NCBI GenBank assembly: GCA_017303505.1
Contig: JAFLCP010000079.1
Span: 1-35,516 of the forward strand
From: Planctomycetota bacterium
Lineage (GTDB): Bacteria > Planctomycetota > Planctomycetia > Pirellulales > Pirellulaceae
Direction of reading: 5' to 3'
Length of the DNA: 35,516 nucleotides
Positions 9,462-17,055 of the stretch are shown here, in pieces. How positions within the stretch are numbered: the first letter of the stretch is position 1; every line of letters starts with the position of its first letter. The notes beneath the pieces are model-generated. The model did no database searches. It was not told the origin of the DNA and saw nothing but the letters and a program-made list of their open reading frames with translations. The position numbers and the translations under genes are program-made.

Positions 9462-10979
9462 ATGAAAAAGCTCTCACTTCACGCGATGCTCCACAACCCA
9501 TGGATTAGATGGGGTGTTGGATTGTCATTGGTTGCCGTCGCCGTGTTTTTCTATCCCAAGTGGTGGCCTGCCTTAAACGGCTGGATCGACGGAACGGTTG
9601 CTGCTCGCAAAGAATCCATGAGTGAGGCAGGCGAAGGGGATGCCCATTCAGACGAAGAGCACGACCATGCTCATGAAGAAGATGGACACGACCACGCAGG
9701 CCATGACGAGAGCAGCTCGCTCGAGCTGACTCCCCAATCGCTTAAGAACCTTGGCCTAACGACTGAGTACCTCCGGCCCATCGAGCTTTCAAACTTCTAT
9801 CGTACCGTCAACGTTCCAGCGATCGTTGTCGCGAAGCCGGGCCGAACCGACATAAAAGTGTCGTCGCCCATGATCGGCATTGTGCAACATGTACACGCCG
9901 TGAGCGGCGAGGCGGTCGTACCGGGGGATATGCTTTTCGAAGTTCGTCTGACGTATGAAGATCTCGTCGACACGCAGACGCAGCTGCTTAAGAACTTGGC
10001 TGACGTTGCTGTGGAAGAACGCGAGATCACGCGGCTTGAAGAAGTGACTCGCTCAGGTGCAGTCGCCAGTAAGGTCCTGCTAGAAAGGCAATATGCTCTT
10101 CAAAAACTGCAGAGCTCTATTGCCGCTCAACGAGCTGCACTGAAACTGCATGGGTTGAGCGACAAGCAAATCGACACGATTGTTCGCGAACAACGATTGC
10201 TGCGAGATCTCACCATTGTCGCTCCTGAAATCGACAATCACTCACATGATGAAAATAATCTGCGATTGAGCGATCGCAGATTTCGGCCAGCATCATTTCA
10301 GCCTCAGAATCAACTACCTGCAGTTCATGGGCCGGTGCCACTGATCTTGGAACACCTGAGCGCGTCAAAGGGGCAAGGTGTACAAGCCGGCGAAATGCTC
10401 TGTACGCTATCCGATTATTCGTCTCTCTACATCGAGGGTAAGGCGTTTGAACAGGATGCCCCAGCGATCGCGGAAGTCGCGGCCAAGGGCTGGCCAATCG
10501 AGGCGATCATTCCAGGCGTTTCTGGCCAAGAAACTTTAGTCGACCTTAAGTTAGCATTCGTTGCGAACGCCGTTGATGCGCAGTCGCGAACGTTGTCTTT
10601 CTTCGTCAATTTGCCAAACAGAATTCTTCGTGATGAAACCACAGACAAGGGACAAAGATTTGTCACTTGGAAGTATCGCGTAGGTCAGCGGCTTGAAGTT
10701 CGCGTCCCTGTTGAGGCATGGGAAAAGCAGATTGTTCTTCCCGTGGACGCGGCTGTGAAAGACGGAGCGGATTGGTTTGTGTTTCAACAGAATGGGGATC
10801 ACTTTGATCGGGTCGCCGTACATGTGAAGTATCGAGACCAGAAATATGTTGTGATCGAGAGTGACGGAGCGATCTTTCCAGGCGACGTGGTTGCACTGCG
10901 TTCTGCGCATCAGATGCAGATGGCCATCAAAAACAAGTCCGGTGCAGGCGCAGACCCGCACGCAGGCCATAACCACTAA
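9462..10979 (+). CDS. CusB/CzcB-type periplasmic adaptor (membrane fusion protein)
   Basis: Links the RND pump to the outer-membrane channel. The open frame starts at 9336, but the ATG at 9462 (MKKLSLHAML) is preferred because it puts a basic N-terminus before the membrane anchor (about residues 17-33), giving 505 residues. Next comes a His-rich stretch (DEEHDHAHEEDGHDHAGHDE), then the lipoyl/barrel-sandwich half (SSPMIGIVQHVHAVSGEAVVPGD), a helical hairpin with LEEVTRSGAVASKVLLERQ, the second lipoyl half (ILEHLSASKGQGVQAGEML), a beta-barrel domain and a membrane-proximal domain, ending DPHAGHNH. A short non-conserved insert (about genomic 10229-10320) splits the lipoyl core. The next gene begins 17 bases downstream. 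Confidence 0.92.
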   Translation: MKKLSLHAMLHNPWIRWGVGLSLVAVAVFFYPKWWPALNGWIDGTVAARKESMSEAGEGDAHSDEEHDHAHEEDGHDHAGHDESSSLELTPQSLKNLGLTTEYLRPIELSNFYRTVNVPAIVVAKPGRTDIKVSSPMIGIVQHVHAVSGEAVVPGDMLFEVRLTYEDLVDTQTQLLKNLADVAVEEREITRLEEVTRSGAVASKVLLERQYALQKLQSSIAAQRAALKLHGLSDKQIDTIVREQRLLRDLTIVAPEIDNHSHDENNLRLSDRRFRPASFQPQNQLPAVHGPVPLILEHLSASKGQGVQAGEMLCTLSDYSSLYIEGKAFEQDAPAIAEVAAKGWPIEAIIPGVSGQETLVDLKLAFVANAVDAQSRTLSFFVNLPNRILRDETTDKGQRFVTWKYRVGQRLEVRVPVEAWEKQIVLPVDAAVKDGADWFVFQQNGDHFDRVAVHVKYRDQKYVVIESDGAIFPGDVVALRSAHQMQMAIKNKSGAGADPHAGHNH

Positions 10980-10996
10980 GCACGGAGCACTCTCGA

Positions 10997-13900
10997 ATGT
11001 TAAATGCATTAATCAAATTTGCGCTCCATCAGCGATTGCTAGTCATTGCCATCGCACTTGGATTGATCGGAATCGGTACCTGGCAGATCTTCCAGATGCC
11101 TATCGATGTGTTCCCTGATCTAAATCGTCCTCGTGTCGTTATCATGACCGAAGCGCCAGGAATGGCCCCGGAAGAAGTCGAAACTTTGATTACGTTTCCC
11201 ATCGAAACCACGATCAATGGTGCCAACGGCGTGGAAGCAGTCAGAAGCTCTTCTGGCGTGGGGATCTCCGTCATCTACGTCGAATTCGCTTATGGAACCG
11301 ACGTTTACACTGACCGACAGATCGTGGCTGAGCGAATGCAGTTGGTTCAAGATCGATTGCCTGCGGGTATTCAGCCACAACTCGCTCCGATCTCGTCCAT
11401 CATGGGACAGATCCTGATGCTGGGAATGTGGACAGACAATCCGGATGTCACCTCCATGGAATTGCGAACGGAAGCAGATTGGGTCGTCCGCCAACGTCTG
11501 CTAACGATTCCAGGGGTTTCGCAGGTATTTACCATGGGCGGCGAACGCAAGCAGTTTCAAGTTCGTGTCAATCCCGATGCAATGACGCGATACGGTGTCA
11601 CGCTCGAACAAGTCGAAACTGCCGTTAGTAAGAGCAACGAAAACGGGACCGGAGGGTATCTTGACCAACAAGGCCCAAGTGAATTCCTGGTTCGCAGCCT
11701 TGGACGAATTCAATCTGTCGGCGACCTGCAGGATATACCGATCACGATCCGCGATGGCCGGCCGGTGCTACTTTCGCAAGTCGCTGAGATTCATGAGGGC
11801 GCGCAAGTCAAACGCGGTGACAGCTCGGCGTTCGTACGAAAAGCTGAAGGCGAGTCGGCGTTCTCAGGCGGTCCAGCTGTCGTTCTAACTGTTAACAAGC
11901 AGCCCGGCGCGGATACGAGAGCCGTTACCGAGTCCATCATGGAAGCTCTTGAGGAGCTAAAACCATCGCTCTCACCAGGAGTCCGTATTGAAGCGACGTA
12001 CTCGCAAAAGTCATTCATTGATCGTGCGATCAAGAATGTCGAAGAAGCACTTCGAGATGGTGTGATCCTCGTGGTCATCATCCTGTTCTTGTTCTTAATG
12101 AATGTACGCACGACCTTTATCACGCTGACGGCAATTCCACTTTCGCTGGTGATGACGGCATTGATTTTTGCTGTGTTTGGTCTCTCCATCAACACGATGA
12201 CGCTCGGCGGCATTGCTGTGGCGATGGGCGAGTTAGTCGACGATGCGATTGTTGATGTCGAGAACATTTTCCGACGGTTGAAAGAGAATCGCTCGGCCGC
12301 GACCCCACTTCATCCACTGTTAGTCGTCTATCGAGCGAGTACGGAGGTTCGTCGATCGATCGTCTTCAGCACGATGATCGTCATTCTCGTGTTCCTGCCT
12401 CTGTTTGCACTTGGTGGCATGGAAGGCAAACTGTTTGCTCCGCTGGGCGTGGCATACATCGTATCGATCCTGGCATCCTTGTTGGTATCGCTGACCGTGA
12501 CTCCGGTGCTGTCCTATTGGCTACTGGGGAGCATCAGCAGCAAGGGCCACGAGAAGGATGGTTTTGTACTGAGAGGCGTGAAGTGGATTGGCGAACGTGT
12601 CATCCGTTTCAGTCTAGCGTTCCCGTGGCTTAATTTGGGCGTAACTGTTGCGATTGTCGTCTTGGCCGGTCTGTTCCTATCGCGGCTGGAGCGAGACTTC
12701 TTGCCTCCGTTCAACGAAGGTACTGTTCAGCTAAACGTTGTGTTGCCCCCCGGTACCTCGTTGGCCGCATCGTCAGGTATCAATCGCACGGTTGAGTCGG
12801 CTTTGATGGAGATACCCGACGTTCAACGATTCGTGAGACGCACTGGTCGCGCGGAATTGGACGAACATGCCGAAGGGGTCAATATGAGCGAGTACTTGAT
12901 TGAGCTCGACCCGAAATCTTCGCAATCTCGTGAGCAGCAACTGCAGAGCATCCGTAGCTCGATGGATCAAATCCCAGGCATCGTCACCGCCACAGAGCAG
13001 CCCATTGCTCACTTGATCTCTCACATGCTCTCGGGCGTAAAGGCCCAGGTTGGCGTAAAGCTCTATGGCGATGATCTCGATCTGCTGCGGCAGAAGGCGG
13101 AGCAAATCAAGGCAGAAATGGCGATAGTTCCAGGCGTAACCGACCTTATGATCGAACCTCAAGTCATCATCCCTCAATTGCGAGTTGAAATGGACCGAGG
13201 GCAACTCAAACAGCTTGGTCTGCAAGTCAATGACGTGAATGAGTACGTCCAAACTGCGATGAATGGCAAAGTTGCCTCAGAGATTCTCGACGGCATGCGC
13301 ACTTTCGACCTTACTGTTCGCATGCAAGACAATTATCGCGAGGATATCAACGCACTCAAGCGACTACCAATTCAGTTGCCTGAGGGAGGCACTGTACCGC
13401 TGGGCAACGTCGCCCGTATCTACGAGTCAGGCGGCCCAAATACGGTCAATCGCGAGAATGTACGTCGACGTGTCGTTATTCAATGCAACGTGGCAGACCG
13501 AGGTGTTGTCGATGTCGTTCAAGACATCAAGAAGGCCATTGCACCGATCATCGAGACCCTACCCGCCGGTTATTACCCAACATATGAAGGTCAATTTCAA
13601 AGCCAACAGTCCGCCAGCCGCGTCATTGGAGTCCTGTTTGCTCTTTCTCTCGTCGGTGTATTCTTCGTCCTTTACACGCTGTTTCGCACGGTGAACTTGG
13701 CATTACAAGTCATGGCTGCATTGCCTATGGCCTTCATCGGCTCGGTGGCTGCTTTGGTGCTTACCGGTCAAACAGTGACGATCGCATCGATGGTTGGCTT
13801 CATTTCGCTGGCCGGTATTGCATCGCGCAACGGCGTGCTCCTGCTCCAGCACTACATCCATCTCGTGGAGTTTGAAGGCGAAAGTTTTACCAAGGAGATG

Positions 13901-14185
13901 ATTGTCCGTGCGGGCCTTGAACGACTTGCACCGGTACTGATGACTGCACTGACCGCAGGTATCGCGCTCATACCTTTGGTGCTCGCGGCTGGCGAACCGG
14001 GGAAGGAGATACTTTACCCTGTGGCAACTGTGATTCTCGGCGGCGTTGTCAGTTCGACCATGCTCGATTTCTTCGTTCACCCTGCCTTGTTCTGGCTATT
14101 CGGCATTCGGTCCGCCGAGCGAGCCGTGAAGGCTGCTCACACGCAAATCGAACTCAATGATGAGGTCATTGCTCGAGCAGCTTAG
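10997..14185 (+). CDS. CusA/CzcA-family heavy-metal RND efflux pump (VDDAIVDVEN class)
   Basis: Complete 1,062-residue inner-membrane pump. TM1 and the MPIDVFPDLNRPRV entry are intact, as are both periplasmic porter loops and the second-half motif SLAGIASRNGVLLLQHYIHL. The TM4 relay reads GELVDDAIVDVEN with D415, D416, D420 and E422, differing from the DFGxxVD pattern of the pump at the left edge, so the two belong to separate HME subgroups and may carry different metals. ATG at 10997 is preceded by GGAG at 10984-10987. With the adaptor 17 bases upstream and the outer-membrane protein before it, it completes a CBA set. The metal cannot be named from sequence; the Cu/Ag versus Zn/Cd/Co question is open. 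Confidence 0.94.
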   Translation: MLNALIKFALHQRLLVIAIALGLIGIGTWQIFQMPIDVFPDLNRPRVVIMTEAPGMAPEEVETLITFPIETTINGANGVEAVRSSSGVGISVIYVEFAYGTDVYTDRQIVAERMQLVQDRLPAGIQPQLAPISSIMGQILMLGMWTDNPDVTSMELRTEADWVVRQRLLTIPGVSQVFTMGGERKQFQVRVNPDAMTRYGVTLEQVETAVSKSNENGTGGYLDQQGPSEFLVRSLGRIQSVGDLQDIPITIRDGRPVLLSQVAEIHEGAQVKRGDSSAFVRKAEGESAFSGGPAVVLTVNKQPGADTRAVTESIMEALEELKPSLSPGVRIEATYSQKSFIDRAIKNVEEALRDGVILVVIILFLFLMNVRTTFITLTAIPLSLVMTALIFAVFGLSINTMTLGGIAVAMGELVDDAIVDVENIFRRLKENRSAATPLHPLLVVYRASTEVRRSIVFSTMIVILVFLPLFALGGMEGKLFAPLGVAYIVSILASLLVSLTVTPVLSYWLLGSISSKGHEKDGFVLRGVKWIGERVIRFSLAFPWLNLGVTVAIVVLAGLFLSRLERDFLPPFNEGTVQLNVVLPPGTSLAASSGINRTVESALMEIPDVQRFVRRTGRAELDEHAEGVNMSEYLIELDPKSSQSREQQLQSIRSSMDQIPGIVTATEQPIAHLISHMLSGVKAQVGVKLYGDDLDLLRQKAEQIKAEMAIVPGVTDLMIEPQVIIPQLRVEMDRGQLKQLGLQVNDVNEYVQTAMNGKVASEILDGMRTFDLTVRMQDNYREDINALKRLPIQLPEGGTVPLGNVARIYESGGPNTVNRENVRRRVVIQCNVADRGVVDVVQDIKKAIAPIIETLPAGYYPTYEGQFQSQQSASRVIGVLFALSLVGVFFVLYTLFRTVNLALQVMAALPMAFIGSVAALVLTGQTVTIASMVGFISLAGIASRNGVLLLQHYIHLVEFEGESFTKEMIVRAGLERLAPVLMTALTAGIALIPLVLAAGEPGKEILYPVATVILGGVVSSTMLDFFVHPALFWLFGIRSAERAVKAAHTQIELNDEVIARAA

Positions 14186-14260
14186 TGTTCCCCTTTTGAA
14201 AAGAGCTCTGGTGTTCAGGGTTCTTACTTTGTTGTGTTTACTTAAACGGAGTGTAAAGAG

Positions 14261-14923
14261 ATGAAACGATTAATTTTAGTTTGGGCTGCGGGCATTATTT
14301 CGCTGGGCTGTCTAAGTTCAACGCCAGTCTGGTCGCAACAAACCGATGCTCATGCTGGCTACGATCACGGCGATCATGCCGATCATGCGCATGGTGGCGA
14401 GACGTTGGCTTTCGTGCTTCCCGAATGGAATACCATGCACTTCGAAGATGCTGCTAAAGCCCAGCAGCACCTCGAGATGGTTAAGCAGCTTGGTTGTGAA
14501 GTTAAGCAGGGTAAGCACGCCGGACATATCGATCTTTCCTATCGATGTCCTAATTGGAAGTCCATGGAAGTTAAGACTCATGCGCTCGCTGAACAATGGA
14601 GTGGTTGGCTCAAGGGAAGCGGCTTTGATGTTTCTCACGGTCACGTCGACGCGTCATACGCCGAAGGCAAGGAGTCGGTAGAGTTCCGATTGGTTAAATG
14701 GAAGTCGGTACACGGCAATGGCAGCGAACAAGAAAAGCAATTTGTTGACACGCTCACACGACTAGGGGTCGAAATTGCCGCTGAAAAACATGGAAATCAC
14801 AGCGATATCCGCTATCGCAGCCCCGTCTGGCGCGACGTTCACGTTGCCGACCATGCCGCTGCTGAACAGCTCATGGCATGGCTCAAAAAGAGCGGCTTCG
14901 AAGTCGCAGCGCACAAGCACTAG
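14261..14923 (+). CDS. Secreted protein with an internal ~77-residue duplication, unknown function
   Basis: A 220-residue exported protein. The N-terminus has a signal sequence, with either lipidation at C17 or cleavage near VWS-QQ, followed by a short His-rich patch (DHGDHADHAHGG). The body is two homologous repeats, about residues 51-128 and 142-220. Each has the order: W-containing strand (PEWNTMHF / VKWKSVHG), helix ending LxxLGxEV/I, a KHAGHIDLSYR / KHGNHSDIRYR strand, a PxWxxxxV strand, a helix with LxxWLKxSGF, and a terminal His-containing strand. The repeats conserve His, Trp and Gly positions. GGAG precedes ATG 14261. It lies 75 bases after the RND pump, so probably in its operon. 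Function is not recognised; metal binding is inferred from histidines and context only. Confidence 0.75.
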   Translation: MKRLILVWAAGIISLGCLSSTPVWSQQTDAHAGYDHGDHADHAHGGETLAFVLPEWNTMHFEDAAKAQQHLEMVKQLGCEVKQGKHAGHIDLSYRCPNWKSMEVKTHALAEQWSGWLKGSGFDVSHGHVDASYAEGKESVEFRLVKWKSVHGNGSEQEKQFVDTLTRLGVEIAAEKHGNHSDIRYRSPVWRDVHVADHAAAEQLMAWLKKSGFEVAAHKH

Positions 14924-14980
14924 ACCACGCCAACCTCTTCTCAAAATTCAAACAACTTTCACAACAAGGATCATTGAATC

Positions 14981-15496
14981 ATGAAGTATTTCTATTTCTG
15001 CACACTGGCAGCAGTAGTGCTTGCAGCGGGTTGCAACAACGACTCAGCACAAACTAGCGAATCCGATGCACCTCTGGTGATGGACTCCGCTCCACCGGCC
15101 ACCGTTGACTCACACGCCCATCCAACCGAAGGTCCACACCACGGGACGCTAATCGAATTGGGTAACGAAGAGTATCACGCTGAACTCGTACACGATGAGA
15201 CGACCGTCACCATCTACATTCTTGACGCTGCCGCTACGAAAGCGATCCCAATCGACGCAACTGACATAGCCATCAACCTTGTCCACGAAGGAAAGGCTGA
15301 GCAGTTCAAACTTATTGCTACTCCAGATGCCGATGACCCGGCAGGTAAATCGTCACGGTTCTTGTTGCAAAGCACCGAGTTGGTTGAAGAGCTGGAACAT
15401 GATCATGCTGCAGCAAAGCTGAGCGTCGTGATCGGTGGGAAAGCCTACCGAGGGGAGATTCATCACGATCACGCGGGACATGCTCATGCGCATTAA
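14981..15496 (+). CDS. His-rich periplasmic lipoprotein of the metal operon
   Basis: A 171-residue protein with signal peptide and a clear lipobox LAAGC18. The early segment contains HAHPTEGPHHG, then a compact beta-type domain (LIELGNEEYHAELVHDETTVTIYILD) that looks like the small soluble domains found beside planctomycete CusA-type pumps. The C-terminus is His-rich (HHDHAGHAHAH). AAGGA at 14966-14970 precedes ATG 14981. No enzyme motif seen. Inferred role: metal capture at the membrane surface for the pump encoded upstream. Confidence 0.75.
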   Translation: MKYFYFCTLAAVVLAAGCNNDSAQTSESDAPLVMDSAPPATVDSHAHPTEGPHHGTLIELGNEEYHAELVHDETTVTIYILDAAATKAIPIDATDIAINLVHEGKAEQFKLIATPDADDPAGKSSRFLLQSTELVEELEHDHAAAKLSVVIGGKAYRGEIHHDHAGHAHAH

Positions 15497-15602
15497 ACGT
15501 AATAAACAGCGAGCGACGGGCCATTGTCAACTTGGTGCGTTCCTTGCACTGCTTCATCGCGACTAGCACACCCGCCGCCTCTTTGAAAGGATCGGAGGAA
15601 CC

Positions 15603-16133
15603 ATGGAGAAACTAAAGCTTGAGATTCGTTTGCTTTTTGGCAGTGAGATCGATTCGGCGGATGACTGCATCGAACGCATGATCTCAATGCTGAAAACCAA
15701 GAACGGCATTGAATCAGCGCATCTCTCCGTCACTCCGACCGGCCAATCTGGCACCGTCTGCATTCACTTCGATCCAGCGGTTGTTTCCGCTTCGGAGGTG
15801 CGTGATGCGGCATTAAAGAGCGGCGCGTCGTTGGATGCAACCTATGGGCACCTCCTACGGACAGGGCAGGCAATGCACGCCCGTCGCGCAAGTGCGATCG
15901 AAGCCAACCTGGGGCGAGTCGGAGGCGTACTTGAAGCGGTTGTCTTCCCGGATGGCACAATCCGAGTTGAGTTCGACCGACGGCAAACCGACGAAGCGAC
16001 GATAGATCAATCGCTCAGTAGATGGACCAAAGGCACGGAAGAGTTGAAGCAAGACCCACACTCTCACGGTGCCAAAACGTCAGACCACGAATCGCATGAC
16101 GAAACGGGACACGACCATGCACATGACGAGTAA
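15603..16133 (+). CDS. N-terminal fragment of a P-type metal ATPase (two degenerate HMA domains plus His linker)
   Basis: A 176-residue frame that matches, as recalled from the family, the front of planctomycete and other P1B ATPases: an HMA-like domain (about residues 1-80, ESAHLSVTP...GTVCIHFDPAVVSASEVRDAA), YGHLLR, a second HMA-like segment (about 88-145, RRASAIEANLGRVGGVLEAVVFPDGTIRVEFDRR), then an acidic His linker (HDETGHDHAHDE). In full-length relatives the linker leads into the first transmembrane helices; here TAA follows at 16131-16133, exactly where antisense coding sequence of the sialidase-like gene begins. Neither HMA copy has CxxC. GGAGG precedes ATG 15603. A free-standing metal-binding protein is possible, but a gene cut by recombination is more likely. 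Confidence 0.7.
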   Translation: MEKLKLEIRLLFGSEIDSADDCIERMISMLKTKNGIESAHLSVTPTGQSGTVCIHFDPAVVSASEVRDAALKSGASLDATYGHLLRTGQAMHARRASAIEANLGRVGGVLEAVVFPDGTIRVEFDRRQTDEATIDQSLSRWTKGTEELKQDPHSHGAKTSDHESHDETGHDHAHDE

Positions 16134-17055
16134 TCCAAGCGACGTAAGTTCCATTCGTGTTGCTTGCTATCCAAGGTTGCTCGCCGTTTCCCAGCATTTC
16201 TTCCGGATCGGAAGATCCAAGCGATGTAAAAACGGTACCAGCACGCCGCCAAGCGGTAATGACCTCGCCGTTGGGTGTGATCGCCAACATGCCTCCGTCC
16301 ATAGGGCAGGCATTTAATTTCCATTGTTGGATTCCAAGTTGCTTTCCAGGATCGAATGTTTCGCCCTGATCATTCGACGAAACAACGTACATGTCGCGAT
16401 TTCCCTTCAACGAGTTGCGAAACAAGATGTGAATGGACTTACCCGAAGCCACTATGGAAGGATGGCAGCATTCACAGACACTTCCATCTGGAGAACGGTA
16501 GACTCGGATGTTTTTGCTCCACGTTTTTCCTTGATCAATCGATTTGGAAGCGAAAAGCTGTGTGCCCTTTTCTCGGAGATCCAACCAAACGCACCATAGA
16601 ACTCCATCCTGCGATGCTGTCATCGCGTGAAGCCCCTCTCTCGCCGAAGATGCGACATCGTTTACTCGGACTGGGCCCGTCCAAGACTTTCCTTCATCAG
16701 TCGAGCGATATGCCAATACGTCACCGTCTTTTCCATGTCCCTCCTTTCCGCCAATCGCGGTGATGACAATAGAAATACCGGAACAGGCAATACGCGGTCC
16801 TCGGCGCATACCGAGAGAAATGTTGGTTACCTTGAAGGCCAGCGTTGGTTCTGGTTTCCTTTCGGCGTCGACCTTGCAGTAGTACACTTCGTCACCGACT
16901 CCAAATGCCACATGCACACGCCCTTCAGGGTCGATACAAGCTTGGGGTTGCTTTGGAGTCCTTTCTCCCGTCCCGGACATGATCGTAAAGGGCTCGGAGC
17001 AGAATGCGAATGAAGGTATCAGGATCAAAAGAATCGCGATTGTATTCTTAATCAT
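16015..17055 (-). CDS. Secreted BNR/Asp-box (sialidase-like) propeller protein, 3'-truncated
   Basis: Start is set at 17055, giving MIKNTIAILLILIPSFAFC, a good signal peptide; the longer frame to 17097 lies inside the upstream gene. Three Asp-box motifs are visible: STDEGKSW (about residue 118), SIDQGKTW (172) and SNDQGETF (227). A cysteine cluster CECCHPS (C194, C196, C197) and C250 in LNACPMDGG may form a metal or disulfide site. The ATG overlaps the stop of the RND gene upstream (ATGATTAA), showing translational coupling, so this belongs to a metal operon rather than glycan catabolism. After about genomic 16137 the frame is antisense to the ATPase fragment, so roughly the last 40 residues are foreign and some propeller blades are missing. 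True sialidase activity is not supported. Confidence 0.75.
   Translation of the reverse strand: MIKNTIAILLILIPSFAFCSEPFTIMSGTGERTPKQPQACIDPEGRVHVAFGVGDEVYYCKVDAERKPEPTLAFKVTNISLGMRRGPRIACSGISIVITAIGGKEGHGKDGDVLAYRSTDEGKSWTGPVRVNDVASSAREGLHAMTASQDGVLWCVWLDLREKGTQLFASKSIDQGKTWSKNIRVYRSPDGSVCECCHPSIVASGKSIHILFRNSLKGNRDMYVVSSNDQGETFDPGKQLGIQQWKLNACPMDGGMLAITPNGEVITAWRRAGTVFTSLGSSDPEEMLGNGEQPWIASNTNGTYVAWITRHVHGRVPFRHAIRGLTFWHRESVGLASTLPCLWSIY
16125..16145. other. Recombination junction breaking two convergent genes
   Basis: To the left is the His-rich linker of a P-type ATPase on the + strand; to the right, on the - strand, is the beta-propeller protein, whose family-like sequence (QPWIASNTNGTYVAWI) stops here. 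Beyond this point its frame merely reads the antisense of the ATPase fragment. Both genes lose their 3' parts at the same place. No target-site duplication or inverted repeat was recognised at the point. Confidence 0.6.
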
